From positions 1,054,001-1,118,000 of the forward strand of contig NZ_JACVFC010000002.1 of assembly GCF_014529935.1 (NCBI RefSeq): 64,000 nucleotides of DNA, given 5' to 3'. Each line of letters begins with the position of its first letter. Position 1 is the first letter of the stretch. This stretch comes from Chitinophaga qingshengii (GTDB taxonomy: Bacteria; Bacteroidota; Bacteroidia; Chitinophagales; Chitinophagaceae). Below, in pieces: positions 62,503 through 64,000 of this stretch. The position numbers and the translations under genes are program-made. The notes below the pieces were generated by a model, which was given only the letters and a program-made list of their open reading frames with translations, made no database searches and was not told the DNA's origin.

Positions 62503-62874
62503 TCACCACCCGGTCACCGCTATGCCCTTACCTGCTATTGCAGTTCGCTTCATGGCTTCATAGACATCTTCACCGTATGCCGTCTTCTCCCAATTCCTTA
62601 AAGATATTGAACAATAACTGGTGTCGATGAAGTTCCCTCTTCCGATTTGCTTGATATAGACAACCGAATCAACAACAACGACTTCCAATACATGATCATC
62701 TGTCAGGGGTAAATAATTGCTCCCATCATGCTTCATAGCCAGAAAAACATACGCATTTTCATTTTTCGCCAGGTAGATATTTCCGATAACTCTCTTTTCA
62801 TCCCATAAAAAAGGATCCAGGCACGCCGTGCTTAAACAGGCAATGCATAGCACTATAGTGGCATATCTTTTCAT
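62503..62874 (-). CDS. Small lipoprotein of unknown function
   Basis: The product has 123 residues from ATG 62874 (MKRYATIVLCIACLSTACLD), with a lipoprotein signal and lipidated C18. The mature part is a mixed strand/charged domain (VIGNIYLAKNENAYVFLAMK; DDHVLEVVVVDSVVYIKQIG) that I do not recognise. The earlier in-frame ATG at 62892 is less likely because it falls before the basic start of the signal peptide. It begins 11 bases after the ankyrin-protein stop, so the two are probably co-transcribed. Confidence 0.7.
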   Translation of the reverse strand: MKRYATIVLCIACLSTACLDPFLWDEKRVIGNIYLAKNENAYVFLAMKHDGSNYLPLTDDHVLEVVVVDSVVYIKQIGRGNFIDTSYCSISLRNWEKTAYGEDVYEAMKRTAIAGKGIAVTGW

Positions 62875-62885
62875 TGATATACAAA

Positions 62886-63830
62886 TTAACAATACAGACG
62901 CTCATCCTTTATATGCTCCATCAATTCAGGTTGCTTCAAACACCAATCAATAATCCTATTGGTAACACGATCATAAACATCATCCTCGGTATAGGGTCTG
63001 TTAGCAACAGACAACTTGTCGAGGTCTTCACTAATTTCCTTTCTCACAGCTTCATCAAAACAATGTTCATCTGTCAGATATCTTCTTAAAAAAGCAAGTA
63101 ATAACCCATGACAATTCTTATTAAAATTACCATTACCATTTCGCTGTGCTTCATCCCTTAATTTTTCAATAGCCCTTAATAGTTCACCCTGCACGGTATC
63201 AGCCTGTCCGGATTTTGGCACCAGTGTTTTCCAGATGACTTTAGCTGTTTCAAAATAGCTTTCTTTATTAACGGTTTTATGCAGATATGCGATATCCAGT
63301 GAAGGCAGAGATGCTTTATTAGTGGTCACTTCAGGGACCAGCACTGCACCACCTTTAAGCCACTCATTGAACTTCACGCTGTTCCAGGCTGCACCTAGTT
63401 TGATCACCCGCTCTGTCATCTTTGCACCCTGAGACAACAGATAGGTCGCACAGGGAATAGGGTCTGAAAAGGTATTCGTAAAAATCTTAGCCAGCGGCGT
63501 AAGTCCATATTTATCTTCCTGTTCCAGGTTAGCGCCGGCCTCGACCAATAATTGAATAGATTCCAGCCGCCGTTGTCCACAGGCCTCCAGCAGTGCGGAT
63601 GCTGTTGTTTTCTCAGGTACACTAAAATCTACGTTGTCCACTTTATTGATGACCGTCTTTAATATAGCCGTCTGACCCAGGTAGGCAGCAATGATCAACG
63701 GTGTTTCACCAATATCATTTGTGGCATTCGCACCGATTTCTTCCAGCTCCTCGAGGGCTTTTTCTATATTTACTTTTTTCCCGTTGTAACCGAGGTGGTT
63801 TTTAAAGGTGTCTAGTTTGTTTTTAGCCAT
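62886..63830 (-). CDS. Ankyrin-repeat protein
   Basis: From ATG 63830 (MAKNKLDTFKNHLGYNG) the product has 314 residues. Ankyrin-type repeats span about 25-150 (GETPLIIAAYLGQTAILKTV, ALLEACGQRRLESIQLLVEA, YGLTPLAKIFTN, CATYLLSQGAKM). The C-terminal ~160 residues are helical without a recognised domain. The frame is open to 63887, where a 19-residue hydrophobic start (MNTFCINFLFVIFTITSIS) could be a signal peptide, so an exported version is possible. Ankyrin repeats bind proteins; the partner is unknown. The co-transcribed lipoprotein hints at an envelope or immunity-type pair, without direct evidence. Confidence 0.75.
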   Translation of the reverse strand: MAKNKLDTFKNHLGYNGKKVNIEKALEELEEIGANATNDIGETPLIIAAYLGQTAILKTVINKVDNVDFSVPEKTTASALLEACGQRRLESIQLLVEAGANLEQEDKYGLTPLAKIFTNTFSDPIPCATYLLSQGAKMTERVIKLGAAWNSVKFNEWLKGGAVLVPEVTTNKASLPSLDIAYLHKTVNKESYFETAKVIWKTLVPKSGQADTVQGELLRAIEKLRDEAQRNGNGNFNKNCHGLLLAFLRRYLTDEHCFDEAVRKEISEDLDKLSVANRPYTEDDVYDRVTNRIIDWCLKQPELMEHIKDERLYC

Positions 63831-63932
63831 GGAGATTGAGGTAATGGTAAAAATTACAAACAGGAAGTTAATACAAAAAGTATTCAAAAAAGGAGCTATT
63901 CAAGACCAGGAATAACCGGCAAACATCATCCA

Positions 63933-64000
63933 CTATTTTTTGGACATAAGCAATTGACCTGCTCTGTACTCTTCTTCCTTCAATAATTCACCTTTATCAT
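63933..64000 (-). CDS. C-terminal end of a gene entering from the window edge
   Basis: The frame that ends with TAG at 63935-63933 is open to the edge and reads ...DKGELLKEEEYRAGQLL and then MSKK. The helical, charged composition looks like a genuine C-terminus. There are too few residues to identify the family. It lies 102 bases upstream of the ankyrin gene's chosen start. Confidence 0.4.
   Translation of the reverse strand, partial: DKGELLKEEEYRAGQLLMSKK

Overview
The window looks like chromosome of a Bacteroidota member, most probably Chitinophagaceae and close to Chitinophaga. The evidence is two SusC/SusD outer-membrane uptake systems, PorP/SprF proteins with giant secreted proteins carrying type IX secretion (T9SS) C-terminal signals, a FecR/ECF-sigma pair, a fused HisB, a RhaI-type rhamnose pathway with a fused aldolase-dehydrogenase, and promoters of the Bacteroidota form TTTG-N18..20-TAnnTTTG. 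Almost every gene is on the minus strand.

Region 1 (1-10.9 kb): amino-acid biosynthesis. The trp operon (trpE-G-D-C-F-B-A, trpA cut by the window edge) lies directly downstream of hisG-D-C-B. Each operon has its own leader peptide gene, which the supplied long-ORF list misses: a 13-residue peptide with three consecutive Trp codons before trpE, and a 20-residue peptide with six His codons before hisG. Each is followed by a terminator-like hairpin, so both operons look controlled by ribosome-mediated attenuation. hisH, hisA, hisF and hisI are not in the expected place.

Region 2 (11.0-12.9 kb, plus strand): a three-gene putative DNA-damage cluster of a UmuD-like S24 protein, a protein of unknown family and a YedK/HMCES-type SRAP protein. 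Two 13-bp dyads precede it and a 39-bp perfect inverted repeat follows it. The UmuD-like protein has Gly where the family has its catalytic Ser.

Region 3 (12.9-22.0 kb): a complete L-rhamnose operon of symporter rhaT, fused aldolase/dehydrogenase, isomerase rhaI, kinase rhaB, a secreted alpha-L-rhamnosidase and a GntR-type regulator.

Region 4 (22.0-24.5 kb): an AT-rich segment with three copies of a 17-bp operator-like dyad upstream of a RhuM-Fic/Doc fusion gene, then an ECF sigma factor with no adjacent anti-sigma gene.

Region 5 (24.5-42.8 kb): an apparently co-transcribed surface cluster. It holds a 2983-residue T9SS protein with three tandem ~563-residue Ig plus beta-helix units, a tiny protein that is little more than a type A sorting domain, a 1379-residue PKD-repeat protein, two PorP/SprF proteins flanking an OmpA-family protein, and a collagen-like lipoprotein.

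Region 6 (42.8-52.4 kb): a SusC (with STN signalling domain)/SusD locus with a zinc metallohydrolase-like lipoprotein and a DUF4302-type lipoprotein, preceded by fecR and an ECF sigma gene.

Region 7 (52.5-61.7 kb): a small acidic protein, a GH105/GH88-type hydrolase, and a second SusC/SusD locus with DUF4998- and DUF5000-type lipoproteins. Two identical 27-bp repeats containing a LacI-family consensus operator lie upstream. Together with the rhamnosidase and rhamnose operon this is compatible with growth on rhamnose-containing pectin, which is an inference.

Region 8 (61.9-64 kb): a TfoX-N-like protein, a small lipoprotein, an ankyrin-repeat protein and the last codons of another gene.
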